This document shows positions 1-9,101 of a DNA stretch of 64,000 nucleotides, in pieces. The stretch covers positions 124,001-188,000 of the forward strand of contig OY782758.1 of NCBI GenBank assembly GCA_963678215.1, read 5' to 3'. This DNA comes from Thiobius zoothamnicola. Lineage in GTDB: Bacteria > Pseudomonadota > Gammaproteobacteria > Chromatiales > Chromatiaceae. The first letter of the stretch is position 1. Every line of letters begins with the position of its first letter. The notes beneath the pieces are model-generated. The model had not been told where the DNA came from. It did no database searches and saw nothing but the letters and a program-made list of their open reading frames with translations. The position numbers and the translations under genes were made by a program.

Positions 1-111
1 TGCGATGAGTGTTTGGTGGAACATAAGAGCCAGACATCGTTGGTGTGGTTTGTGCCAAGTCTAGTACGTTCTCTTTTTGTTTTCCAGTTTTCTTTTAGGG
101 TGTCTGGTGGT

Positions 112-1440
112 TCAGGTATCACCTGGTGTATTTTCGTCATCGGCTAAGATAGCCTGACAAAGTTCGCGTACAGGCAATTTGACTTTGAGTGCTTTCAGCA
201 TCATGTATAGCCCACCCAGTTTGCGATGCAGGTAAAGGATATCGGTTGGCGGAACCCGGCTGTAGCCTTGATCGACGCGTAAATCCAGTACCATGTCTTT
301 CATTTCCTGCGCCAGATTGGAGCGGCTAAAATCGTAAACTGGTTCGCGCAACGGCGTACTGACGAGCATGAGTAAATTCACCATGCCTTGTTTGAAGGCT
401 TCTGGGTCATCCTGGGTGACATAACCTAATTGGGTGGATGCCTGATTGAGTTGATCCCGGTCAGCCTCCAGACTGCCGCGTAGCAATAGCTTTAAGGTAT
501 CCCGTCGTTGCGTGGCATATTCACGCGTGGCACCGAAATCCAGGAGTTGCAGGCGTTTTGAATCAGGTTCATAACGGTAATTGGCGAAATTCGGATCGGT
601 TTGCACGACGCCAGTGACAAAAACTTCTTTTAAGGCTAATGCCAGGTAATGTTCGCCAACTTGTTCGCGAATCGCACGTTGCGCATCGAAAACGTCTTTG
701 ACCGGTATGCCTTCGAGATAATCCATCGCCAGCACGGTGTCGCAAGACAGTGCATCCAGGATGGTTGGTATTTGGTAAAAACGTGGATCAGCCTGTTGGG
801 CGAATAAGGCCAGCATGCGGGCTTCATGGCGATAGTCTGCTTCCAGATGCAGTTGGTGTTTGGCCTCTTTCAGCAAGCTCTCAACATCCATCTCTTTGGG
901 TAGCAGGTTCAGCCAGGACAGTAAAGTGGCGACGTTATCCACGTCACTGTCGATGCTTTGTTTGACACCCGGATACTGTAGCTTGATGGCCAGTTTGCGG
1001 CCATCCTTTAACGTCGCTTCATGCACTTGTCCAATGGAGGCGGCGGCGATGGGGGTGAAGGAAAAGTGGGTGAATTGTGTTTGCCAGTTTTCACCCCATG
1101 CCGTTTTCAATACGGCGGCGACCTCACCCAGTGGCATACTGTGCGCGTTTTCGCGTAAACGCTCCAACAAAGCCGATAGTTCAGGGGGTAATAATTCGCC
1201 GCCCTCCATGGAGATCAGTTGGCCGATTTTCATTGCCGCACCGCGCATCTCTGACAAGCGATCACCAATACGGCGCATATTGTCTGGCGTCAAAAACGCT
1301 TTGCGCATATTGGGTTTATCGCCCTGACGGGCGAGTTTGACGGATTCGCTGATTGCGCCGCTGACCATGCCGCCAGCGAGTTTCCCCATTTGCCATAAGC
1401 GGCTCTGGCGACTTTTGGGGAGAGTGCGTTCCTGGCTCAC
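112..1440 (-). CDS. ABC1/AarF (UbiB-like) atypical kinase
   Basis: This is a 442-residue protein of the ABC1/ADCK/UbiB family of atypical kinases or ATPases, several of which support ubiquinone biosynthesis. The family signatures are visible: KIGQ near residue 72, the alanine-rich loop AAASIGQVHEA near 133, QTDPNFANY in the catalytic loop and LLDFGAT as the metal-binding DFG segment. QTDPNF, rather than the bacterial UbiB HADPHPGN, resembles the eukaryotic COQ8/ADCK3 subgroup. I see no C-terminal transmembrane pair, so it is probably not the classical UbiB of the ubi operon. It stands alone and opposes the alkyltransferase gene. The substrate is unknown. Confidence 0.88.
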   Translation of the reverse strand: MSQERTLPKSRQSRLWQMGKLAGGMVSGAISESVKLARQGDKPNMRKAFLTPDNMRRIGDRLSEMRGAAMKIGQLISMEGGELLPPELSALLERLRENAHSMPLGEVAAVLKTAWGENWQTQFTHFSFTPIAAASIGQVHEATLKDGRKLAIKLQYPGVKQSIDSDVDNVATLLSWLNLLPKEMDVESLLKEAKHQLHLEADYRHEARMLALFAQQADPRFYQIPTILDALSCDTVLAMDYLEGIPVKDVFDAQRAIREQVGEHYLALALKEVFVTGVVQTDPNFANYRYEPDSKRLQLLDFGATREYATQRRDTLKLLLRGSLEADRDQLNQASTQLGYVTQDDPEAFKQGMVNLLMLVSTPLREPVYDFSRSNLAQEMKDMVLDLRVDQGYSRVPPTDILYLHRKLGGLYMMLKALKVKLPVRELCQAILADDENTPGDT

Positions 1441-1478
1441 GATGGAATGCTCATAGATTGAATGACACCTGATTATGA

Positions 1479-1838
1479 CTAAAGTTGATTTTTACCGTCG
1501 AATACATCGTAAGGCATATTGATGGTGTCCAGCTCATCAATGCAGCCTAAATTGACCCGATAGTGCCCAGGCGCGCGGGCGGTTTCGTGGAAAGGATAGA
1601 TGCCGCATTTTTGACAGAAAAAGTGCTTCGCGGTTTTCGCGCCAAATTGATATAAGTTGAGGGAATCGTCCTTTACTTGGATATGCAATTGTTCAGGGGT
1701 GAAGACGGTTGGCGACATCATAGCGCCTTTGCGCGCGCATATTGAACAGGTGCAGCGTAGCCCTTTGCGAATGGGTTCCTCGGTGCTGAATGAGAAATGG
1801 ATGTTGCCGCAATGACATTGGCCTTTGTAATCTGTCAT
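1479..1838 (-). CDS. GFA/CENP-V family zinc protein
   Basis: This 119-residue protein belongs to the GFA (glutathione-dependent formaldehyde-activating enzyme-like) fold. Zinc ligands are visible as CHCG near residue 8, CTCSIC near 29-34 and CQKCG near 75-79, the usual order of the fold. The start is supported by an AAGGTG ribosome-binding site before ATG. Members are annotated as glutathione adduct enzymes, but the activity of most is unproven. Head-to-head with an alkylation-repair gene, it may relate to electrophile or formaldehyde stress; that is inference only. Confidence 0.85.
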   Translation of the reverse strand: MTDYKGQCHCGNIHFSFSTEEPIRKGLRCTCSICARKGAMMSPTVFTPEQLHIQVKDDSLNLYQFGAKTAKHFFCQKCGIYPFHETARAPGHYRVNLGCIDELDTINMPYDVFDGKNQL

Positions 1839-1860
1839 CTTTTTTTCACCTTAATGGTTT

Positions 1861-2679
1861 ATGAATAACCTTTCCTGGCAGGCTTACCCGTATATTGTAC
1901 GCTTTATCCGGCGATATATTTCAGATTCCAAGTTATCGGATAGGGGGCTGTTGACAGAACTGGAATTGGATGTTGCGGAGTCGGGTGTTTTATTGAGGCG
2001 TTGGCTCAATGGAGTGGATGTTGGTCAGGCGTTGCGTTATTTGCAGCAAGATTATACCCGCCAGCAATTGCAATCCGCAGTGCAAACGATGGCATTGGCC
2101 AAGACCCATCGGGTGCGATTGAAAACCTTTTCGACGGATGAGTTCCGACGCCGGGCGGTGCGCTTGATGATTCAATATGGCGTGGTTAAAACGCCGTTTG
2201 GCGAAGCTTTACTGGGTTTCACTGAGGACGGTATTTGCCATGTATCTTTTTATGATGGACGAGATGCGCCAGAGGCGATATTAAGTCGGCAGTGGCGAGT
2301 GGCTGGGTTCGTCCAGAATCCGATACAAGCGGATCGTTACCTCCGACAGATGTTTGACACTGCTGATATGGCCTATGCTTTGTCTGCCTGGACTTATGGC
2401 ACGGATTTTCAAACTACTGTCTGGCGAACCTTGATGCAGTTGCCGAGCGGCGGATTAATCAGTTATCAGCAATTGGCTGAGCAGGTGGGCGCGCCGGGCG
2501 CGGCGCGCGCAGTGGGTACGGCAATGGCGAAAAACCACTTGGTCTGGTTGATGCCTTGTCACCGCGTGCTTCGCCGGTCTGGAGAATTCGGTCATTTTGG
2601 CGGCGGTACAGAGCGGAAGATGGCGATGGTGCTTTATGAAGCGGTGCGTGCAGACCATAATCATGAGACTTTGCGTTGA
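1861..2679 (+). CDS. Methylated-DNA-protein cysteine methyltransferase with AraC-like N-terminus
   Basis: This 272-residue protein repairs O6-alkylguanine by transferring the alkyl group to its own cysteine. The C-terminal MGMT domain carries the PCHRV active-site motif, with Cys233 as acceptor, followed by FGHFGGG. The first ~100 residues look like a degenerate AraC-type helix-turn-helix (FRRRAVRLMI region), as in the Ada regulator. The Ada N-terminal zinc/phosphotriester domain with its cysteines is absent, so it resembles the HTH-MGMT half of Ada. It could be a repair enzyme, a regulator or both. It is divergent from the GFA gene, with only 22 bases between the starts. Confidence 0.85.
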   Translation: MNNLSWQAYPYIVRFIRRYISDSKLSDRGLLTELELDVAESGVLLRRWLNGVDVGQALRYLQQDYTRQQLQSAVQTMALAKTHRVRLKTFSTDEFRRRAVRLMIQYGVVKTPFGEALLGFTEDGICHVSFYDGRDAPEAILSRQWRVAGFVQNPIQADRYLRQMFDTADMAYALSAWTYGTDFQTTVWRTLMQLPSGGLISYQQLAEQVGAPGAARAVGTAMAKNHLVWLMPCHRVLRRSGEFGHFGGGTERKMAMVLYEAVRADHNHETLR

Positions 2680-2873
2680 ACGGTCAAGTCTAGGATGGAC
2701 TTTTTCAGCACTTCATTTAAACTCGCCCGAATAACGATGCGGTACCGCGGTATAAGGATTGCCGTCGAAATCGGTAATGGAGTGGAAATTTTCTTTTTCC
2801 ACGTGTCGTGCGCTTTGAAATCAAGGACAGGTTTTCAGCGTTTTTTCGAGAAAACATGAATGGAGGATTGATA

Positions 2874-3233
2874 GTGTCACCTGTCGTTGAAGAGTTGAGC
2901 AATCAACAAGGCGTCATTGCCGCAGGAGAATATTCCTATCGGGGGGATCGCTTTTCCTACAAAGGCGATATTAGCGATGAAATGGCGCGTATGGCGTCTA
3001 TTATGTGTCGCGCCACGACGATGAGCGAGCATATGCAGGTCGCCATGCTGGAGAAATTTTGTCCAGACTGCGGCGGTACGCCGCCTCAAGGCTGGGTGGT
3101 GCGTGGGCCTGGCTTTACGGTTTGTAATGTCGCCAATGTATTTGCTTTTCTGCGTAATGATCTGGCTTCTTTGAATGAGGTCATGGTGCTGATGCGGAAG
3201 CGTCTTGCTGGAGCCAGGGCGGAGTTGATATAG
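2874..3233 (+). CDS. DUF2173 (roadblock-like) protein, paralogue 1
   Basis: This is the first of three tandem small proteins that I recognise as DUF2173. Family marks are GVIAAGEYS near the N-terminus, a conserved middle segment MARMASIMCRA, and the C-terminal pair GWVVRGPGFTVCNVANV. I chose the GTG at 2874 because GGAGG sits 7 bases upstream; an earlier ATG at 2808 would add 22 residues with no family similarity. The protein has two extra cysteines (CPDCGG) not shared by its neighbours. No enzymatic function is known; roadblock-like folds usually act as dimeric scaffolds or regulators of small GTPases. Confidence 0.72.
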   Translation: MSPVVEELSNQQGVIAAGEYSYRGDRFSYKGDISDEMARMASIMCRATTMSEHMQVAMLEKFCPDCGGTPPQGWVVRGPGFTVCNVANVFAFLRNDLASLNEVMVLMRKRLAGARAELI

Positions 3234-3429
3234 CAAGCTCTGCGGTGAAGCTGTTTCCGGTTTCTCTAAATACATGCTGTGGATATAACGCCATAGCGAA
3301 CTCAATAATTTCGGCCCCCCTTGTTGATTCATCTGAATGGACTCGATAGCTTGTTCAAAAGCTTTATTGAATCCATCTTATAAATGGGTGAGCCTGATAG
3401 CCATCGTAAAAATGATAGGACAGATAAAA

Positions 3430-3783
3430 ATGGCGGATTTACAAAAGTTGACAGAATTAGACGGTTTCCAAGCGGCCTTCCGAATGACTGACCGTGGAGG
3501 ATTAATTGAACACCATATCGCTGAAGGGAGTCATCTCAATGAAACCTCATTGGATTTGATTGCGCATATGTGTGTTGCGAATGTGGCGATCGCTACTATG
3601 CAAGCCAGAGGGTGGGAGGCGAATTCGTCAAGCCAGGGCTTTTATCCGATTAATGGATTTACTTTGGTGGGGATGGAGTGGTCGGCCGTCACCAATAATA
3701 ATCTGGGCGTTATTTTGGCGAACAAGAATGTGGATTATGAAAAAGCCTATGAGTTATTAGGCCAATTGGGGGGTGAGGCGTGA
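3430..3783 (+). CDS. DUF2173 (roadblock-like) protein, paralogue 2
   Basis: This 117-residue protein is the second DUF2173 paralogue. It begins MADLQKLTELDGF and aligns with its neighbours over the LTEL.G..AA start, the MCVANVAI helix and the NNNLGVIL segment. It is the most divergent of the three and lacks the CNVANV cysteine of paralogues 1 and 3. The ATG at 3430 has AGGA 9 bases upstream. Its stop overlaps the start of the third gene (GTGA), which implies translational coupling. Function is unknown. The 190 bases upstream hold no other recognisable gene. Confidence 0.7.
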   Translation: MADLQKLTELDGFQAAFRMTDRGGLIEHHIAEGSHLNETSLDLIAHMCVANVAIATMQARGWEANSSSQGFYPINGFTLVGMEWSAVTNNNLGVILANKNVDYEKAYELLGQLGGEA

Positions 3784-4112
3784 TCAAGCGCTTGTTAATG
3801 ATTAAGGGAGTGGTGGCGGTCTGCCATTTTCGGAATGATGGCCAATATGTGGAAGGCTATGGTGCCATGCCGGATGAACAGTTGGCGGCATTGGCCAGTT
3901 TTGCGCATGACTATAAGCGTATTGTGCAGGGTAATGCGGACCAGCTTTCGATGTATACCGGAATCAATGGATGGACGCCGCCCGGAGGTTGGATTGTACG
4001 TGGTGCTGGCATGAGCGTGTGCAGCGTCGCTAACCTTGCCTGTATCGTGGAGAATCAAAGCGGTAATTTAACGGAAGTCACCCGCTTGTTGGGCGAGGTC
4101 GCGCGATATTAG
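3780..4112 (+). CDS. DUF2173 (roadblock-like) protein, paralogue 3
   Basis: This 110-residue protein is the third tandem DUF2173 copy. It starts at a GTG that overlaps the preceding stop codon (GTGA), with a GGGGTGAGG ribosome-binding site inside the end of paralogue 2. It shows the family pattern most clearly: MIKGVVAVCHF, GWTPPGGWIVRGAGMSVCSVANLACIV and a terminal LTEVTRLLGEV helix. It lies 12 bases before pgi, so the three genes and pgi may share a transcript. No catalytic residues can be assigned. Confidence 0.72.
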   Translation: MIKRLLMIKGVVAVCHFRNDGQYVEGYGAMPDEQLAALASFAHDYKRIVQGNADQLSMYTGINGWTPPGGWIVRGAGMSVCSVANLACIVENQSGNLTEVTRLLGEVARY

Positions 4113-4124
4113 ATTTCGTGGTCA

Positions 4125-5768
4125 ATGTTGATCAACCAAACGTCAGCATGGAAAGCCTTGCAGGCGCATTGGGCAAGTATGGCATCCCGCCATATGCGCG
4201 ATCTGTTCGCTGCGGATGCGCAAAGGAGCCAACGGTTCAGTTTATCCGCTTGTGGCTTGCATCTGGATTATTCCAAAAATCTGGTTGATCGAAAAACAAT
4301 ACACCTCTTATTGGCGTTAGCTGAGACAGCCGATCTGGCGTCCTGGAGCCAGCGGCTGTTGGCTGGTGATAAGGTGAATTCGACCGAAGGGCGCGCAGTG
4401 TTGCATATGGCATTGCGCAATCTGGGTTATCGTCATTATGCCTACGAAGGTCGTGACGTGATGCCGGATATTCTTTCGGTGTTATCGCGCATGCGCGCTT
4501 TTTCAGACGATGTGCGTAATGGTCGTTGGCTTGGGTATACCGGTCAACCTATTACGGATATTGTCAGTATTGGTATCGGGGGGTCCAATCTTGGCCCCAA
4601 AATGGTTTGCGAAGCCTTGCAGGCCTATCAGCAGGAGGGGCTGCGCGTGCATTTTGTGTCCAATCTGGATGCTTCGCAGATCAGCCAGACGTTGAAACTG
4701 CTGAATGCCGCGACAACCTTATTTGTCATTTCATCGAAAACCTTCACCACTCAGGAGACATTGACGAATGCCCATAGCGCTCGTGAATGGCTGTTGCAGC
4801 AGCTCTATGATGAAGCTGCGGTAAAAAGGCATTTTGTCGCGGTATCAACGAATCGTCAGGCGGTGGCCCAATTCGGCATCCATACGGCCAATATGTTTGA
4901 ATTCTGGGACTGGGTGGGTGGTCGTTATTCACTTTGGTCAGCGATTGGCTTGCCGATCGCGTTAGCGATTGGCATGGAAGGCTTTGAACAATTGTTGTTT
5001 GGCGCGCATGAGATGGATGAACATTTCGTCCAGGCCGCGCCCGATGCCAATATGCCGGTCATTCTGGCTTTGCTGGGTATTTGGTACATCAATTTCGGTG
5101 CCGCGCACTCCCATGCGGTGATCCCTTATAGCCAACATCTGGCGAGTTTGCCGGCTTTCCTGCAACAATTGGATATGGAAAGTAATGGTAAACGCGTCAC
5201 CCGGGATGGCGAATCCATTGATTATGCGACTGGCCCAGTGGTTTGGGGACAAGCAGGCACGGATGCGCAGCATTCTTTTTTTCAGTTGATTCACCAAGGG
5301 ACCTGCTTGACGCCCTGCGATTTTATTTTGCCTTTACGTACGCATTATCCTTTGGGTAAGCATCATGATCAGTTGGTGGCGAATTGTTTGGCGCAGGCGC
5401 AGGCGTTAATGCGGGGTCGTACCGAACAGGAAGCTTTGGATGAGATGCGCCAGGCGGATTTGGATGAGCAGAGTCTGCAGATGTTGTTGCCGCACCGTGT
5501 GTTTCCCGGTAATCGTCCAAGTAATATGTTAGTGATGGATCAACTCACGCCTTATACGTTGGGGGCTTTGATTGCTTTGTATGAGCATAAAGTTTTTGTA
5601 CAAGGCATCATTTGGGGAGTCGATTCGTTTGATCAATGGGGAGTTGAACTGGGTAAAAGGTTGGCGGGGCATATTTTGCAGAATTTCAATGAACTGTCTT
5701 GCTCGCCGGATGTGGATAGCTCCACCGCTGCTTTGATTCGCCGTTATCATCTGGCCATTGAGTCATAA
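4125..5768 (+). CDS. pgi: Glucose-6-phosphate isomerase
   Basis: This 547-residue enzyme interconverts glucose-6-phosphate and fructose-6-phosphate. Family signatures include SIGIGGSNLGPKM near residue 152, ISSKTFTTQETLTNA near 203, the GGRYSLWSAIGLPIAL block near 266 and the C-terminal HKVFVQGIIWGVDSFDQWGVELGK block. Length matches bacterial Pgi. The ribosome-binding site is weak (GTGG), which fits coupling to the DUF2173 gene 12 bases upstream. In a presumed autotroph it would serve gluconeogenic and glycogen flux; that role is inference. Confidence 0.97.
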   Translation: MLINQTSAWKALQAHWASMASRHMRDLFAADAQRSQRFSLSACGLHLDYSKNLVDRKTIHLLLALAETADLASWSQRLLAGDKVNSTEGRAVLHMALRNLGYRHYAYEGRDVMPDILSVLSRMRAFSDDVRNGRWLGYTGQPITDIVSIGIGGSNLGPKMVCEALQAYQQEGLRVHFVSNLDASQISQTLKLLNAATTLFVISSKTFTTQETLTNAHSAREWLLQQLYDEAAVKRHFVAVSTNRQAVAQFGIHTANMFEFWDWVGGRYSLWSAIGLPIALAIGMEGFEQLLFGAHEMDEHFVQAAPDANMPVILALLGIWYINFGAAHSHAVIPYSQHLASLPAFLQQLDMESNGKRVTRDGESIDYATGPVVWGQAGTDAQHSFFQLIHQGTCLTPCDFILPLRTHYPLGKHHDQLVANCLAQAQALMRGRTEQEALDEMRQADLDEQSLQMLLPHRVFPGNRPSNMLVMDQLTPYTLGALIALYEHKVFVQGIIWGVDSFDQWGVELGKRLAGHILQNFNELSCSPDVDSSTAALIRRYHLAIES

Positions 5769-5785
5769 GCAGTCAATTGCTTTGT

Positions 5786-6376
5786 TCAGTCAGTTTTATT
5801 TCTTATCACGGTCAGTGGTTTTTCATAGCCATGTCGGGCTAACTGTTTGCGCGTGTTTTGTAAATCACGGGTTTTCGTAAAGGGGCCAACCATAACCCGG
5901 TGGCGCGATGAAACGCCGACCGACACAGTATTGACGTGAGCTTCCATGCCTAATAACGCCAGTTCCGCCCGCAAGCGTTCGGCGTCTTTTTCTTGATAAA
6001 AGGAAGCGATCTGCAGGTAATAAATCTTGTTGGGCTGGGTTTTGTCAGGCGTGTCACTGTCACGCAGTGCTAATGGCTGAGCGGTTACAGAAACTTCTTG
6101 TTTTGGGAGTTTTTCGAAAAATTCAAATTCCGATTGCGGGGCGGCAGGCAGGCTTTTTCTTTCAGGCTGAGTGCCAGCCTCTTTTCGTTGGGCCGACGAT
6201 TGGGCAATGTGGTCAGGTCTGGCTGTTTGTTCCGGCGCGCCCAGTTTCAGCCAGGCTAACCCCATCAGGAATGCGCCGACCAGCAATCCCACCATAAACC
6301 AGATCCAGTTGGATGATTTCGCATTCGCCGGGGCTGGGTCTGTTTTGGCGCGATGCTTTTTATAGTCGTGGGGCAT
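5786..6376 (-). CDS. SPOR-domain membrane protein (FtsN-like)
   Basis: This 196-residue protein has a short basic cytoplasmic N-terminus, one transmembrane helix near residues 27-45, a proline/glutamine-rich periplasmic linker and a C-terminal SPOR domain (YYLQIASFYQEKDAERLRAEL through VMVGPF). SPOR domains bind denuded peptidoglycan at the septum. Its position 3 bases after argS in the same operon is where FtsN-like SPOR proteins sit in many gammaproteobacteria, so it is the likely divisome FtsN. Sequence conservation outside SPOR is low, as is usual for this family. Confidence 0.85.
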   Translation of the reverse strand: MPHDYKKHRAKTDPAPANAKSSNWIWFMVGLLVGAFLMGLAWLKLGAPEQTARPDHIAQSSAQRKEAGTQPERKSLPAAPQSEFEFFEKLPKQEVSVTAQPLALRDSDTPDKTQPNKIYYLQIASFYQEKDAERLRAELALLGMEAHVNTVSVGVSSRHRVMVGPFTKTRDLQNTRKQLARHGYEKPLTVIRNKTD

Positions 6377-6379
6377 GCG

Positions 6380-8140
6380 CTACATTTTCTCAGGTGCTTC
6401 GACGCCGATCAGCGCCAACCCGTTTTTGATCACTTGCCGGGTTGCCAGAATCAGTTTGAGGCGGGCGTCACGCAGTGCTTCGTCTGTTACCAGGAATTGA
6501 TGTGCATTGTAGTAAGTGTGGAGTTCGTTCGCCAATTCACGCAGATAATGGACCAACTGATGGGGTTCGGCCTGGGTTGCGGCGTTATGCAGGGTTTCCG
6601 GGTAGCGCGCCAGCGTCTTCAGTAAGTTTGACTCATGCGATTCCGTGAGCCGCGTCAGATTTTGTATGCCTGGGGTGATGCGGGTGGGGTAGCCTTTTTC
6701 TTTGGCTTGGCGCAAGACGGCGCAAATACGCGCATGCGCGTACTGTACATAGTAAACCGGGTTGTCGTTGGATTGTGAGCGCGCCAGATCCAGATCGAAA
6801 TCCATATGTTGTTCGCTTTTGCGCATCACATAGAAAAAACGCGCGGCGTCCGCGCCGACATCTTTGCGTAGTTCACGGAGCGTGATGAATTCACCTGAGC
6901 GGGTGGACATGGATTTTTTTTCGCCATTTTCATACAGTACGGCGAATTGCACGAGCAGGACATCCAGGCATTTTGGATCATGATTGAGCGCTTTCAATGC
7001 GGCCTTGACCCGAGGTGCATAACCGTGATGATCGGCACCCCAAACGTTAATCATTCGGTCAAAACCGCGTTCGATTTTATCCAGATGATAAGCGATATCT
7101 GAAGCGAAATAGGTGGGTGAGCCATTCTCCCGCACCACCACGCGATCTTTCTCATCGCCATAATCGGTTGAGCGGAACCACCAATTACCCTCTTTCAGAT
7201 AAAGTAGATTTTCCTGCCGCAGGCGTTCAATCGTTTGCGTAACCGTATCTGAGTCGAACAGTCCCTGTTCCGAGTACCAGTTTTCGTAGTTGACCCGGAA
7301 TCGCGCGAGATCATCTCGGATATCTTCCAGAATCACATGGCGTCCGAGTTGGAAGATGGTTTGATAGGCGGAGTCGCCGAGCAATTGCTGCGCCCGTTCA
7401 ATGAATGCATCAATATGTTGCTCTTTATTACCGCCGTCAGGTTCATCGGCGGGCAGGTTTGCATGGACCTGATCGGCAGGATGCCGATAATCCTCACCAT
7501 GTTCACGGTGCAACGTGGCGGCGATATCCCAGATATAGTCGCCTTTATAGGCATTGGTCGGAAATTTGATGGTTTCGCCAACCAGCTCAAGGTAGCGTAG
7601 CCAGATGGAGGTCGCCAGAATATTCATTTGGCGTCCGGCGTCATTCACATAATATTCACGATAAACGTCATAACCGATGGCTTCGAGCAAATTGGCGATG
7701 GCTGAGCCATAGGCCGCGCCACGTCCATGTCCAATGTGCAGTGGACCGGTTGGGTTGGCTGAAACGAATTCAATATGTGCTTTTTGACGTTGTGCTGGGT
7801 TGGATCGGCCAAACTGCTCACCTTGATCCAGGATGGAAGCGACTACGGTCAAATGCGCATCCGCCGATAAACGAAAATTGATGAAGCCTGGACCAGCGAC
7901 TTCGGCATGAGCCAGCCAGGGGGCATTAGGCAATGCTGCCAGGATTTTCTCCGCCAGTTCACGCGGTGGAATTTTTGCCGCTTTGCTGTGGATTAAGGCG
8001 ACATTGGTGGCGAAATCGCCATGTGCCGGATCGCGCGTGCGTTCCACCATGGGTTCACGCATGCCCTCTGCAGAAAAGACACCTTGGGTGCTTAAATCGT
8101 CTAAGGCGTGTTGGATCAGTTTGACTAAATCGGCTTTCAT
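6380..8140 (-). CDS. argS: Arginyl-tRNA synthetase
   Basis: This 586-residue class I aminoacyl-tRNA synthetase charges tRNA-Arg. The HIGH motif is at residues 135-138, within PTGPLHIGHGRG, and the KMSKS-like loop appears as KKSMSTRSG, a variant common in ArgRS. The N-terminal additional domain (residues ~1-110) and the C-terminal DALR anticodon-binding region with its IGVEAPEKM end are present. The SPOR gene follows immediately. Confidence 0.97.
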   Translation of the reverse strand: MKADLVKLIQHALDDLSTQGVFSAEGMREPMVERTRDPAHGDFATNVALIHSKAAKIPPRELAEKILAALPNAPWLAHAEVAGPGFINFRLSADAHLTVVASILDQGEQFGRSNPAQRQKAHIEFVSANPTGPLHIGHGRGAAYGSAIANLLEAIGYDVYREYYVNDAGRQMNILATSIWLRYLELVGETIKFPTNAYKGDYIWDIAATLHREHGEDYRHPADQVHANLPADEPDGGNKEQHIDAFIERAQQLLGDSAYQTIFQLGRHVILEDIRDDLARFRVNYENWYSEQGLFDSDTVTQTIERLRQENLLYLKEGNWWFRSTDYGDEKDRVVVRENGSPTYFASDIAYHLDKIERGFDRMINVWGADHHGYAPRVKAALKALNHDPKCLDVLLVQFAVLYENGEKKSMSTRSGEFITLRELRKDVGADAARFFYVMRKSEQHMDFDLDLARSQSNDNPVYYVQYAHARICAVLRQAKEKGYPTRITPGIQNLTRLTESHESNLLKTLARYPETLHNAATQAEPHQLVHYLRELANELHTYYNAHQFLVTDEALRDARLKLILATRQVIKNGLALIGVEAPEKM

Positions 8141-8259
8141 GATGAAGTTTGGGTTAAATGCATGGTCGTTGGCGGCGGCATTCTCTATGATGCGTCAGCC
8201 TGAGATACCTTGTGAAAACCCTTGATATAGGAGGGTGAGTGTTGGCGTTTTCTAAGTGA

Positions 8260-8985
8260 CTAGAAAAAATCATCCTGCTCTGGTGGGTTGCCGTCATAAA
8301 CAACGTTTAAACGCCGTTGCAGATAGGAATCACGTAAGAAAGAATAGGTGTCACCGCCAAGCGTCGCTTCGCGCATCATCCGGCTGGCGTCTAACAGACT
8401 GGCGCGGGTATCAATGACATCAACGGCACCCAAGGTGTTTGTTGTTGTATTGTCCAGCGGGGCATGGCGTAATGGATTGGTGACGAAATCGCCAACCCGG
8501 CCAAACAGATCCCGTTCTGAACTGGGGCCGAATAGCGGTAATACCAAATAAGAACCTGAATCTATGCCCCAGTAGCCCAACGTTTGGCCGAAATCCTCAT
8601 TGTGGCGCGGGATCTCCAGGTCATTTGCGATATTAAACAAACCGCCGAGACCGAAAAAAGAGTTGACTAATATCCGGCTGGCGTCTTCCATGGCGTGAGG
8701 GATTTTGAGCTGCAATACGTTGTTGATGAGGGAGTTGATATCATCCAGGTTGTGGAAAAAGTTGGTGATGCCTCGATCAATGGGGTCAGGTGTCATTGCC
8801 TGATAGCCTTCACTGACAGGTTGCAGTACGGCTTGGTCTATGGCCTCGTTGAAATCATGGATGACGCGATTAAAGCTTTCATGCGGGTCGCGTGGGTCAG
8901 CGAATTCCGGGTCAATGGTGGCGCATGCGCTCAATGAAAATAAAAAAATGCCGATGGTCAATGCGGTGAATGCTTGAGTGTGCAT
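8260..8985 (-). CDS. mlaA: MlaA/VacJ outer-membrane lipoprotein
   Basis: This 241-residue lipoprotein is the outer-membrane component of the Mla system, which removes mislocalised phospholipids from the outer leaflet. A signal peptide ends in the lipobox LSAC with Cys21 as the lipidated residue. Family marks are DPHESFNRVIHDFNEAID, the FFHNLDDINSLINNVLQ stretch and GYWGIDSGSYLVLPLFGPSSERD. The mlaBCDEF transporter genes are not nearby. It is divergent from rnt. Confidence 0.95.
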   Translation of the reverse strand: MHTQAFTALTIGIFLFSLSACATIDPEFADPRDPHESFNRVIHDFNEAIDQAVLQPVSEGYQAMTPDPIDRGITNFFHNLDDINSLINNVLQLKIPHAMEDASRILVNSFFGLGGLFNIANDLEIPRHNEDFGQTLGYWGIDSGSYLVLPLFGPSSERDLFGRVGDFVTNPLRHAPLDNTTTNTLGAVDVIDTRASLLDASRMMREATLGGDTYSFLRDSYLQRRLNVVYDGNPPEQDDFF

Positions 8986-9101
8986 TGCGGAATGATGCCC
9001 TAAGGATACACAGGTTAATGAGTGGTTGTGTTGATAGCTGACGCCAGTTGACGGAACGCCAGACTCATTATAGCTTCATTACTGGTCGAGCTTGGTAATG
9101 A

